Shown here: piece by piece, positions 49,212 to 57,479 of the stretch
How positions within the stretch are numbered: position 1 is the stretch's first letter
Layout: the number at the start of each line of letters is the position of its first letter
Source of the DNA: an uncultured Prevotella sp.
Lineage (GTDB): Bacteria > Bacteroidota > Bacteroidia > Bacteroidales > Bacteroidaceae
Assembly (NCBI GenBank): GCA_937922435.1
Contig: CAKZVT010000012.1
Span: forward strand, 62,001 to 126,000
Direction: 5' to 3'
DNA length: 64,000 nucleotides
Notes under the pieces: generated by a model
The model's input: the letters and a program-made list of their open reading frames with translations, nothing else
Databases searched by the model: none
Told to the model about the DNA's origin: nothing
Program-made: the position numbers and the translations under genes

Positions 49212-52200
49212 ATGACTGATTATCTGAAAGAAAAAAGCGGCAAAAATGTTACGATTTTCACCCCCCCGAAAGCAAATAGAGCCAAAAGCGCGCTCATGGC
49301 ACTGGCAGCCAGCCTGCTGATGGCCGTCATAGCCCATGCCGACAGCGGTCGGATGTACACCGCAGACAGGCTTACCAGCAGCCTCATAAGCTGCATCAGC
49401 CAGGACAAGTACGGATACATCTGGATAGGAACGGAGAACGGGCTTAACAAGTTTGACGGCTACCGCTTCACCAACTACATAAAGGACAACCTCAACGACA
49501 AGGACTCCACGTCGCTGGCAAGCAACGACATAACCAAAATACTGTCGGACAACAAGGGGCGGCTGTGGATAGGCTGCGAGCTGGGGCTGATGACCTACGA
49601 CGAGAAGCGCAACCGCTTCAGGCACTACCGTTTCCCCGCCGGACAGAAGCCGAGGGTGCAAGACATACTCCAGGACCGCAACGGCGACATCTTCATAGGC
49701 ACCGCCGGATACGGACTGTTCAAAATCAAGGCCGGCACTGACGACATCATACCCGACGAACGCCTTGACTGGAACAGCAAGCACAAGTTCACAAGCAAGC
49801 TGTTCATTGACAGGCGCGGCGACATCTGGTTCTCCGACCACCTGCAGCTGATTGCCCGAATCGCATCCGGCGGCAAGCGCGGAGGCATAAAGGAGTACCG
49901 GTCGGCCTGCGGCCCGGCGGTCAGCTTCATCGACACCGACAGGACAGGCTTCACCATAGTGTGCCTGTACGGCATAATGAGGTACGACTACGCCACCGGC
50001 AAACTAACCGTAGCCGACTACGACATGAGCCGGCTCAACCGCAACGCCACCATAAGGAAAGCCATAGCCGACCATGAGGGAAACATATACATAGGTACAT
50101 CGGGCAAGGGACTGATGGTAATCCCACGCGGCAGCAACAAGCTGCAGCAGGTGGAAACGAAAGACAGGACGTTCGACCTGTCAACGTCAAACGTCAACGA
50201 CATATTCGAAGACAAGGACAAGAACATATGGGTAAGCTGCTACAAGCGCGGCATATACATGCTCAACTATGAGAAGGAGCCGTTCGCCAAATGGGACTTC
50301 ACGTCGCAGCGCTACTTCCTCGGCAGCGGCCTGTCGTCAATATCGGCAGGCAACGGCGGCGACATACTTGCCATTGTGCAGAAATCAGGCGTGTACAGGT
50401 TCGACGGCAACGGCAACATAACCGGCCACCCCGACTCGCCCTACGGCGCAACCACGATATACAAGGACAAGAAGGGCGGCTTCTGGCTAAGCACGGAGAA
50501 CGCGCTCTACTCATACGACCCTTACAAAGGGACGTACACGCTGAAGGCGAAATACGACGGATACGACATAAACTGCATGACCGACGACGGCAAAGGCCGC
50601 CTATACATGTGCGACTACGGCAAGAGCCTGTGCATATACGACACGCACACCGGCCGCCAGGCAGCCTTCAGCATGACCGACCGCAGACGCCTCGGCACCA
50701 TCTGCAACAACTGGATAAAGGCACTGTTCGTTGACAGCCGCGGACTGCTTTGGGTCGGCACGTCCAACGGACTGTCGTGCATGGACACGCGCGACTGCAA
50801 CTTCAACCTGCTGGGACGCTGCGACAAGCTGCCCGACATGCAGAGCCTGTCGTTCTGCGAGATACACGGCGGCGACGTGCTCATAGGCACAAACAACGGC
50901 CTGTACATATACGAAAGGAAGGCAAACAGGATAAAACTGTTCCCCGGTTCTGAGAAACTGCGCAACAGGTCGGTATACAGCATCGTGACCGACGCGGCCG
51001 GAGACATCTGGCTAAGCACCTCGCGCGGCATCATAATGTACGACAAGGCGAAGCGGAGCTTCATCAGCCACGTCAGCGGCAACGGCCTCGCCAACCGCGA
51101 ATACGTGCTCGGCGCTGCCGTACACTCGGCCGACGACCGCATAGCCTTCGGCACTAACGACGGCATAACGATGTTCTATCCGGAAGAAGTGAAGAACAGC
51201 ACCATCGAGATGAACAACGTCTACCTGACCAACTTCATCGTCAACGGCAAGCCGATGTTCAGCTTCAAGGACAAGTTTGAAGTGCCATACAACAACAATA
51301 CGCTGCAACTGGAGTTCTCGCTCCTCAACTACAAGCACACCGACAACATAAAGTTCCAGTACAAAATAAACGACAGCAAGGAGTGGCAGACCGTAAGGGA
51401 CGGCTCCAACGCCATACAGTTCAACGAGCTGAAGCCGGGGAAATACGAGATTTACGTCAGGGCCGAATGCAACGGCAAGCATTCAAAGGAGACCAAGAAA
51501 ATAACCATCAAGGTGAAAGACCCTTGGTATTCGTCCACGGAGGCATGGATGTTCTACATCGCCGCGATGATAACCATAGCGGCATACGCCATGTGGCAGT
51601 ACGAAAAGAACAAGCGCGAAGAACTCGAAGAAGCCAAAATGCGCATACTAATCAACGCCACACACGACATACGCTCGCCCCTGACGCTCATCATCGGACC
51701 GCTGAACAAGCTGAAACAGAGAATAACCGACAAGGAAAGCCGCGCCGAAATAGACACCATCGACCGTAACGCCCAAAGGCTGTTGCTGCTCGTAAACCAG
51801 ATACTCGACGAAAGGCGCATCGACAAGAAGCAGATGCACCTGCACTGCCAGAACACCGACCTGACGGCTCTCGCCAAGGGAGTGGCGGCCATGTTCCAAA
51901 GCAACGCGCGCCAACACGACATCAACCTCACGGTAGAAAGCGCCGGCGCGGTATATGCTTGGGTTGACCGCACCAACTTCGAGAAGGTCATCCAGAACCT
52001 GTTGTCAAACTCATTCAAGTTCACTTCCGACGGAGGAGAAATCTGCATCAGGCTGAAACAAAACGGCACAAACATCGTTATAGAAGTAGCAGACACAGGC
52101 ATCGGCTTCCATGAAGAGAATACCGAAAAGCTGTTCGACCGCTTCTACCAGGGCAAGAACACGACGGGCACAAGGTCGGCCGGCACCGGCATCGGCCTCA

Positions 52201-53246
52201 ACCTGTGCCGCACGCTCATACAGATGCACGGAGGCAAAATCAAGGCGGCCAACCGCACAGACGGAAAACACGGCGCACTGATGACAATAACACTGCCAAC
52301 CGGCAACAAGCACCTGAAACCCGAAGAGATAATAGAAGGCGAAACGACACCCGAAAAGCTGCAAACAAGCATCGTAAAACGTAACGCAAGCAAGAGCCTC
52401 AAGATACTTCTTGTAGACGACGATGACGAAATATTGAAATACGTATGCAACGAACTCGGCGAATGGTACAAGTTCGACGGCGCATCCAACGGCAAGGAAG
52501 CGTTGCACGCCTTGTTGTCAAACCATTACGACCTCGTCGTCTCTGACATCGTAATGCCGGTAATGGATGGCATCTCGCTGCTGAAGAACATCAGGGGGAA
52601 CAGCCTCATCTCTGACATTCCGGTGATACTGCTCACGTCAAAGACGGATGCTGCCGACAGGCTGGAAGGATTCAAGAAAGGCGCTGACGCATACCTGCCC
52701 AAACCTTTCGACATGGCCGAACTGCACATCATGATAGACAACCTGATTGGCCGCATGCGCCATCTGAAAGGCAAATTCTCCGGCGCACAAAGCCAGGAAG
52801 GCAAGGTGGAGCAAATCAAGGTGAAAGGAAATAACGACGTCCTGATGGAGCGTATCATGAAGTCTGTCAACAAAAACCTTGCAAATCCAGACTTCAACGT
52901 TGAGGAACTGACCAACGACGTAGGCATAAGCCGTGCCCAGCTGCACCGCAAGATGAAGGAAATAACGGGAATATCGGCAGGAGAATTCATACGCAACCTG
53001 CGCCTTGAACAGGCCGCAAGGCTGATTGGAGAAGGCAAAATCAACATAACACAGGTGGCGTACAACGTCGGTTTCAACAACCAGACGCATTTCTCCACCG
53101 TATTCAAGAAGCACTTTGGCATGTCGCCGACCGAATATGCCGAAAAGAAAGCCGGCATAGGAAAGCCTGAAAAGGAAGGCGATGCAGCATATAAAGAGGA
53201 CAATAACAAACAAGAGGACAAAATACAAGACAATGACGAAGCATAA
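49212..53246 (+). CDS. xynR: Hybrid two-component sensor/regulator of xylan genes (XynR-like HTCS)
   Basis: A 1344-residue membrane protein that joins sensor kinase and DNA-binding regulator. After a signal segment (residues about 24-43) there are 12 or more Reg_prop blades (GYIWIGTENGLNKFDGYRF; GRLWIGCELGLMTYDEK) and a Y_Y_Y domain to about 775. Membrane segment about 778-796 (WMFYIAAMITIAAYAMW). Histidine kinase: His818 in NATHDIRSPLTLI, N box in NLLSNSFKF, G boxes in ADTGIGF and GTGIGLNLC. Receiver: VDDDDE and Asp1112 in SDIVMPVMDG. AraC HTH about 1216-1309 (VGISRAQLHRKMKEITG). It probably senses xylo-oligosaccharides. Its 3' end overlaps the GH67 start by 14 bases. Confidence 0.94.
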   Translation: MTDYLKEKSGKNVTIFTPPKANRAKSALMALAASLLMAVIAHADSGRMYTADRLTSSLISCISQDKYGYIWIGTENGLNKFDGYRFTNYIKDNLNDKDSTSLASNDITKILSDNKGRLWIGCELGLMTYDEKRNRFRHYRFPAGQKPRVQDILQDRNGDIFIGTAGYGLFKIKAGTDDIIPDERLDWNSKHKFTSKLFIDRRGDIWFSDHLQLIARIASGGKRGGIKEYRSACGPAVSFIDTDRTGFTIVCLYGIMRYDYATGKLTVADYDMSRLNRNATIRKAIADHEGNIYIGTSGKGLMVIPRGSNKLQQVETKDRTFDLSTSNVNDIFEDKDKNIWVSCYKRGIYMLNYEKEPFAKWDFTSQRYFLGSGLSSISAGNGGDILAIVQKSGVYRFDGNGNITGHPDSPYGATTIYKDKKGGFWLSTENALYSYDPYKGTYTLKAKYDGYDINCMTDDGKGRLYMCDYGKSLCIYDTHTGRQAAFSMTDRRRLGTICNNWIKALFVDSRGLLWVGTSNGLSCMDTRDCNFNLLGRCDKLPDMQSLSFCEIHGGDVLIGTNNGLYIYERKANRIKLFPGSEKLRNRSVYSIVTDAAGDIWLSTSRGIIMYDKAKRSFISHVSGNGLANREYVLGAAVHSADDRIAFGTNDGITMFYPEEVKNSTIEMNNVYLTNFIVNGKPMFSFKDKFEVPYNNNTLQLEFSLLNYKHTDNIKFQYKINDSKEWQTVRDGSNAIQFNELKPGKYEIYVRAECNGKHSKETKKITIKVKDPWYSSTEAWMFYIAAMITIAAYAMWQYEKNKREELEEAKMRILINATHDIRSPLTLIIGPLNKLKQRITDKESRAEIDTIDRNAQRLLLLVNQILDERRIDKKQMHLHCQNTDLTALAKGVAAMFQSNARQHDINLTVESAGAVYAWVDRTNFEKVIQNLLSNSFKFTSDGGEICIRLKQNGTNIVIEVADTGIGFHEENTEKLFDRFYQGKNTTGTRSAGTGIGLNLCRTLIQMHGGKIKAANRTDGKHGALMTITLPTGNKHLKPEEIIEGETTPEKLQTSIVKRNASKSLKILLVDDDDEILKYVCNELGEWYKFDGASNGKEALHALLSNHYDLVVSDIVMPVMDGISLLKNIRGNSLISDIPVILLTSKTDAADRLEGFKKGADAYLPKPFDMAELHIMIDNLIGRMRHLKGKFSGAQSQEGKVEQIKVKGNNDVLMERIMKSVNKNLANPDFNVEELTNDVGISRAQLHRKMKEITGISAGEFIRNLRLEQAARLIGEGKINITQVAYNVGFNNQTHFSTVFKKHFGMSPTEYAEKKAGIGKPEKEGDAAYKEDNNKQEDKIQDNDEA

Positions 53247-55158
53247 AATCATGGCCGCCTTGGCGGCTGCAACGCTCTGCCTCGCAGCCAACGCCGACGA
53301 CGGTTCGGCCCTCTGGCTGGGCATGGAGCACAGGGCGCACATCGAGAAAATAAGAAGTAACGACAATTCCGCCGTTGCCAAGACAGCAGTTCAAGAACTT
53401 ACGGCATACTGGCACGGAGGCAGTGTAACGCTGAAAAAAGACGGCAACATGCCCGACAACGACGGGTTTGCCATCGAAAGGCCAAACAACGGCGGCACGA
53501 CAATCATCAGGGCGCACCGCAGCGCAGGTCTGCTGTACGGCGCTTACGAGCTGTTAAGGATGCAGCAGACCAGCGGAACGACGGTGGAAGAGCGCAGCGA
53601 GCCGGCCTTCGAGTACCGCGTGCTCAACCATTGGGACAACCCTGACGGCAGCGTTGAGCGTGGATATGCAGGCAAAAGCATCTGGAAATGGGACGAAATC
53701 AACGGCGGCAAAGGCACGATGAGCATCGACTTGAGGGAACGCCTGACCACGTATGCCCGTGCTAACGCCTCCATCGGCATCAACGGCAGCGTGCTCAACA
53801 ACGTCAATGCGTCACCAAGCATACTCACGTCGGAGTATATAAAGAAGGTAAAGGTCATCGCCGACCTGCTGCGCCCTTATGGGATAAAGACTTATATATC
53901 AGTGAACTTCGCCTCGCCGATGGTGCTCGACGGCCTTAAGACCGCCGACCCGCTGAACAGCGAGGTAAAGGCATGGTGGAAAAAGAAGGCGAAAGAAATC
54001 TACAAGGAAATCCCCGACTTCGGCGGTTTCCTCGTGAAAGCGAACTCGGAAGGGCAGCCCGGCCCCGGCGACTACAACCGTACACACGCCGACGGAGCCA
54101 ACATGCTGGCCGAGGCGTTAGCTCCGCACAAGGGGATAGTGATGTGGCGCAGCTTCGTTTACGGCAACCACAAGGGTGAAGACCGTGTGAAGCAGGCCAT
54201 AACGGAGTTTGAAGAGCTTGACGGAAAGTTCGCCAAGAACGTCATCCTGCAATCAAAGAACGGTCCGCTGGACTTCCAGCCGCGCGAGCCTTACGCCCCA
54301 ATATTCGACAGAATGAAGCAAACGCCCATGTGGGCGGAGCTGCAAATCACGCAGGAATACCTTGGACAAAGCCTCCACTTGGTATATCTCGCCCCGATGT
54401 GGAAAGAGTTTTTCAGCTTCGTAAACCCCAAACAGCTGCGCGGAATAGCAGGAGTAGCCAACACGGGCGACGACAAAAACTGGTGCGGACATCCTTTCTC
54501 GCAGGCAAACTGGTACGCTTTCGGCCGCCTTGCGTGGAACCCCGAACTTTCATCTGACAGCATAGCGCACGAATGGTTGGTGCAGACGTTCACGCACAAC
54601 CAGGCATTCGTCAATCCCATGACCGAAGTCATGGAGGCCAGCCACGAAGCCTGCGTGGACTACATGATGCCCCTCGGCCTGCACCACATATTCAAGGCAG
54701 ACCACCATTACGGCCCAGAACCGCAAGGACAGTACGCCCACTTCCCGATAGAATGGTGTCCCGTATATTACCACAAGGCCGACACGGCAGGCGTAGGCTA
54801 CGACCGCACGCGCACAGGAAGCTACGCCGTGAGCCAGTACCGTGCGCCGTTCAACGACTTGTACAACAACATCGAGACCTGCCCGGAGGAATACCTGCTC
54901 TGGTTCCACCATGTAGCGTGGGACTACAAGATGAAAAACGGCAAGACGCTGTGGCAGAACCTCTGCGCACACTACAACCGCGGAGTAAGCGAAGTGGAGC
55001 GTTTCGCCGCCGTGTGGCAGACCATGCGTCCGTATGTCGACGAAGAACGCTTTAACCACGTAAGCCGCCTTATGGATGTGCAGGTGGACAACGCCAAGGA
55101 GTGGCGCAACATCTGCCTGGGTTATTTCAGCGCATTCTCAAAACAAACAATAGAATAA
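53233..55158 (+). CDS. xynF: GH67 alpha-glucuronidase (XynF type)
   Basis: A 641-residue exported enzyme with signal peptide (MTKHKIMAALAAATLCLAAN). It removes methylglucuronic acid from the non-reducing end of xylo-oligosaccharides. The catalytic residues of GH67 are visible: acid Glu273 in KANSEGQPGP, and the pair Asp347 (DFQPREP) and Glu375 (ELQITQEYLG). The domain set is complete: N-terminal beta domain, barrel, and C-terminal helical domain. The start at 53233 lies 14 bases before the stop of the sensor gene, so translation is coupled. The GH35 gene follows after 4 bases. Confidence 0.95.
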   Translation: MTKHKIMAALAAATLCLAANADDGSALWLGMEHRAHIEKIRSNDNSAVAKTAVQELTAYWHGGSVTLKKDGNMPDNDGFAIERPNNGGTTIIRAHRSAGLLYGAYELLRMQQTSGTTVEERSEPAFEYRVLNHWDNPDGSVERGYAGKSIWKWDEINGGKGTMSIDLRERLTTYARANASIGINGSVLNNVNASPSILTSEYIKKVKVIADLLRPYGIKTYISVNFASPMVLDGLKTADPLNSEVKAWWKKKAKEIYKEIPDFGGFLVKANSEGQPGPGDYNRTHADGANMLAEALAPHKGIVMWRSFVYGNHKGEDRVKQAITEFEELDGKFAKNVILQSKNGPLDFQPREPYAPIFDRMKQTPMWAELQITQEYLGQSLHLVYLAPMWKEFFSFVNPKQLRGIAGVANTGDDKNWCGHPFSQANWYAFGRLAWNPELSSDSIAHEWLVQTFTHNQAFVNPMTEVMEASHEACVDYMMPLGLHHIFKADHHYGPEPQGQYAHFPIEWCPVYYHKADTAGVGYDRTRTGSYAVSQYRAPFNDLYNNIETCPEEYLLWFHHVAWDYKMKNGKTLWQNLCAHYNRGVSEVERFAAVWQTMRPYVDEERFNHVSRLMDVQVDNAKEWRNICLGYFSAFSKQTIE

Positions 55159-55162
55159 GACC

Positions 55163-56917
55163 ATGCAGAAGAACATCGTTAAAGCCATAATCGCCGTCAT
55201 TACGCTTTGCGTTCCGGCAGGCGTTGCGGCGCAATCGGTACTTGAAAATGACGCGGAAAGGCCACACCTCACAGTCAACGGGCAGCCCATGCTCATACTC
55301 GGAGGCGAGCTTAGCAACTCCGCCGCGACGTGTTTCGACGACATAGACCGCGTCATGCCCGAGATGAAACGCCTCGGACTGAACACCGTACTCGTGCCTG
55401 CGCAGTGGGACTTGCTCGAACCCCGCGAGGGCGAATTCGACCTTTCGCTCATAGGCCGCACCATAGACAAGGCGCGTGAAAACCAGCTGAAGGTGGTCTT
55501 CCTGTGGTTCGGCGCATGGAAAAACTCGATGAGCTGCTACGCGCCCCTATGGTTCAAGGAGGACGTGAAGCGCTTTCCGCGCGCCGTGACGGCCACGGGC
55601 AAGCCCATGGAAATAGCCAGCGCATTCTCAAAGAACGTGCTCGAGGCCGACCGCCGCGCATTCTCCAAGCTGATGGAATATATCAAGGAGAAGGACGAGC
55701 TGCAATCGACGGTAATCATGGTGCAGGTGGAGAACGAAATAGGAATGCTCGAAAGCGCGCGCGACTATTCGCCCGAAGCCACGCGGCTGTACAGCTCCGC
55801 CGTGCCTAAGGAGCTGCTTTCTTACCTTGAAAGCCATGCCAAGACACTGCATCCGTACACTCTAAAGAAACTGACGGGCAGCGAGACGCTTTCACGGGAA
55901 AGCAAAAAAACGCTTTCTGAAAAACTGAAACGCGGCGGCACATGGGCCGCGCTGTTCGGCGACGACATATATACGGAAGAAATGTTTATGGCCTACTACT
56001 ACGCCAAGTATGTGGAGCAGCTTGCCCAAAGCGCACAAGCCATACACCGCCTGCCGCTCTACGTCAACGCCGCACTCAACAGCCGAGGCCGCAAGCCGGG
56101 CGAATATCCGTCGGCAGGGCCGCTCGCCCACCTAACAGACATGTGGCGGTGCGCCGCCCCGGGCATATCGATGCTCTCGCCCGACATATACGACACGGGC
56201 TTCAAAGGCTGGGCGTCGCAATACGATTTGCCCGGAAATCCGCTCTTCATTCCCGAGTCGCGCTGCTGCATAAACAGCGGAGTGCGCGCCATGTACACCT
56301 TCGGCGAGCACCGTGCCGTGGGCTTCTGTCCCTTCGCCATCGACCAGGCATCACCGGCCGACAAGTCTTCGGTAAGCGGAAGCTACGCCATCCTCAACCA
56401 GCTCTCGCCCATGTTGCTCGGCGGCAAAGCCACAGAAAAGACTTGGGGACTGCTCTTCGACAAGACCGACCGTGAGCGCACCATTACCGACGGCGACCTT
56501 GTCATGACCTGCAACCACTTCTTCACCCTGCCGTGGGACGCTCGCGCAAAGGCCGACACATGGCCCGAGGGCGGCGGAATAATCGTCAAACTGGCCTATA
56601 ACGACTACATCGTGGCAGGCAACGGCATCGTGGTGACATTCCAGACCGCCACAGAGAAGGCACAGGAAGAGCGCAAGACGCTCGGCGAGGACGGCTTCGC
56701 CACGGTCGGACAGGGCAAGGCCGAAGCCAAGAAAGACACCCGGAAGTTCACCGGCAGGCGCATCGGCATAGGCACGGTGGACGAAGTAAGCATCGGCACA
56801 GACGGCCAAATGAAGTACCTGCGCCGCCTCAACGGCGACCAGACCCACCAGGGGCGGCACGTCCGCATATCATGCGGCGACAACCAAATACTGCACGTCC
56901 GCCTATACGAATATTGA
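55163..56917 (+). CDS. GH35-type glycoside hydrolase with DUF5597 domain
   Basis: A 584-residue exported enzyme with signal peptide (residues 1-23). The barrel (residues about 30-395) carries acid/base Glu192 (VQVENEIGM) and nucleophile Glu365 (FIPESR), as in GH35. The C-terminal part (about 400-584; LLFDKTDRERTITDGDLVMT; HVRISCGDNQILHVRLYEY) is of the DUF5597 type. Beta-galactosidase-type activity is expected. Position directly after GH67 suggests it acts on galactose or a related sugar in xylan side chains, but this is inferred. It is the last gene of the sensor-GH67-GH35 unit. Confidence 0.85.
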   Translation: MQKNIVKAIIAVITLCVPAGVAAQSVLENDAERPHLTVNGQPMLILGGELSNSAATCFDDIDRVMPEMKRLGLNTVLVPAQWDLLEPREGEFDLSLIGRTIDKARENQLKVVFLWFGAWKNSMSCYAPLWFKEDVKRFPRAVTATGKPMEIASAFSKNVLEADRRAFSKLMEYIKEKDELQSTVIMVQVENEIGMLESARDYSPEATRLYSSAVPKELLSYLESHAKTLHPYTLKKLTGSETLSRESKKTLSEKLKRGGTWAALFGDDIYTEEMFMAYYYAKYVEQLAQSAQAIHRLPLYVNAALNSRGRKPGEYPSAGPLAHLTDMWRCAAPGISMLSPDIYDTGFKGWASQYDLPGNPLFIPESRCCINSGVRAMYTFGEHRAVGFCPFAIDQASPADKSSVSGSYAILNQLSPMLLGGKATEKTWGLLFDKTDRERTITDGDLVMTCNHFFTLPWDARAKADTWPEGGGIIVKLAYNDYIVAGNGIVVTFQTATEKAQEERKTLGEDGFATVGQGKAEAKKDTRKFTGRRIGIGTVDEVSIGTDGQMKYLRRLNGDQTHQGRHVRISCGDNQILHVRLYEY

Positions 56918-56949
56918 CCGTCTGTAACCATCTGATAATCAATACGTTT

Positions 56950-57037
56950 CCAAAAGGCCGCCTTTTAGCTTCTAAAAGGCGGCCTTTTGCATTGCAATTC
57001 ACGGCCTTTCGTCGTGCAAAAGACCGTGAACTGCAGG
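56950..57037. repeat. 22-bp palindromic unit array, four units (copy K)
   Basis: Four 22-bp units (56950-56971, 56972-56993, 56994-57015, 57016-57037). Units 3 and 4 carry a CACGGCC variant. Before unit 1 lies CTGATAATCAATACGTTT, the reverse of the TGATTATCA flank seen after copies A, D, L and M, so this copy is in the opposite orientation. It abuts the composite element at 57036. Confidence 0.85.
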
Positions 57038-57312
57038 TTCATCCGCAAATCTGTTGGATGGTTGTTGAAGGTCATTCCGTTTATGTCCTGCTGCAAGTCA
57101 GGCTGTCGGTAATGTGTTTTGGCGGATTTGCAATCCGCCGAAAAGTACTATAAGGATTTGCAATCCGCTCAAACCACACAACCACGAGGTAAATGTATGG
57201 GCATGTGCGGATTGCAAATCCGCAATTAGAAACCGCCGGATTGCAAATCCGGCGGAACAAATGCTTTCATTAATAGACCTTGTATTTCATCCAACAGGTT
57301 TGCGGATGAACC
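57036..57312. mobile_element. Composite 277-bp element with 25-bp terminal inverted repeats (MITE-like)
   Basis: The ends, 57036-57060 and 57288-57312, are reverse complements with one mismatch (GGTTCATCCGCAAATCTGTT and its partner), the same type as the ends of 19923-20194. Inside are four palindromes of the GCGGATTTGCAATCCGC type (57121-57139, 57154-57168, 57206-57224, 57233-57255) and a degenerate AGGCTGTCGGTAA segment (about 57100). No coding sequence. The rest of the 562-base gap before ppk holds only array K and the ppk promoter. Confidence 0.72.
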
Positions 57313-57422
57313 GTGAATTGCAACGCCGCCCCACCCCACCCACATTTCCACCAACCATATTTGTAACATTATTTTATTGAAAATTTAACACCGGCTGCAA
57401 CGCTCTTGTTGGATAATAAGCG

Positions 57423-57430
57423 TATTTTTG
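57423..57430 (+). promoter_or_regulatory. Putative -7 box of ppk
   Basis: TATTTTTG (57423-57430) lies 49 bases before the ppk start; no -33 box at normal spacing. Confidence 0.5.
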
Positions 57431-57479
57431 CAAAAGCGGACACAGCCGTTCCGCCGTCAAAAAGAAACCAACAGGCATC

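Noticed and set aside
42567..56917. SusC/SusD pair in the xylan locus
   Set aside because: None of the genes encodes a SusC or SusD protein; the two outer-membrane receptors in the window are elsewhere (17036-19582, 61401-63518) and lack a SusD partner.
57114..57380. Small frame with RICNPPK-like repeats
   Set aside because: It is translated from the GGATTTGCAATCC palindromes in the composite element; such frames are often annotated as hypothetical proteins but have no independent support.
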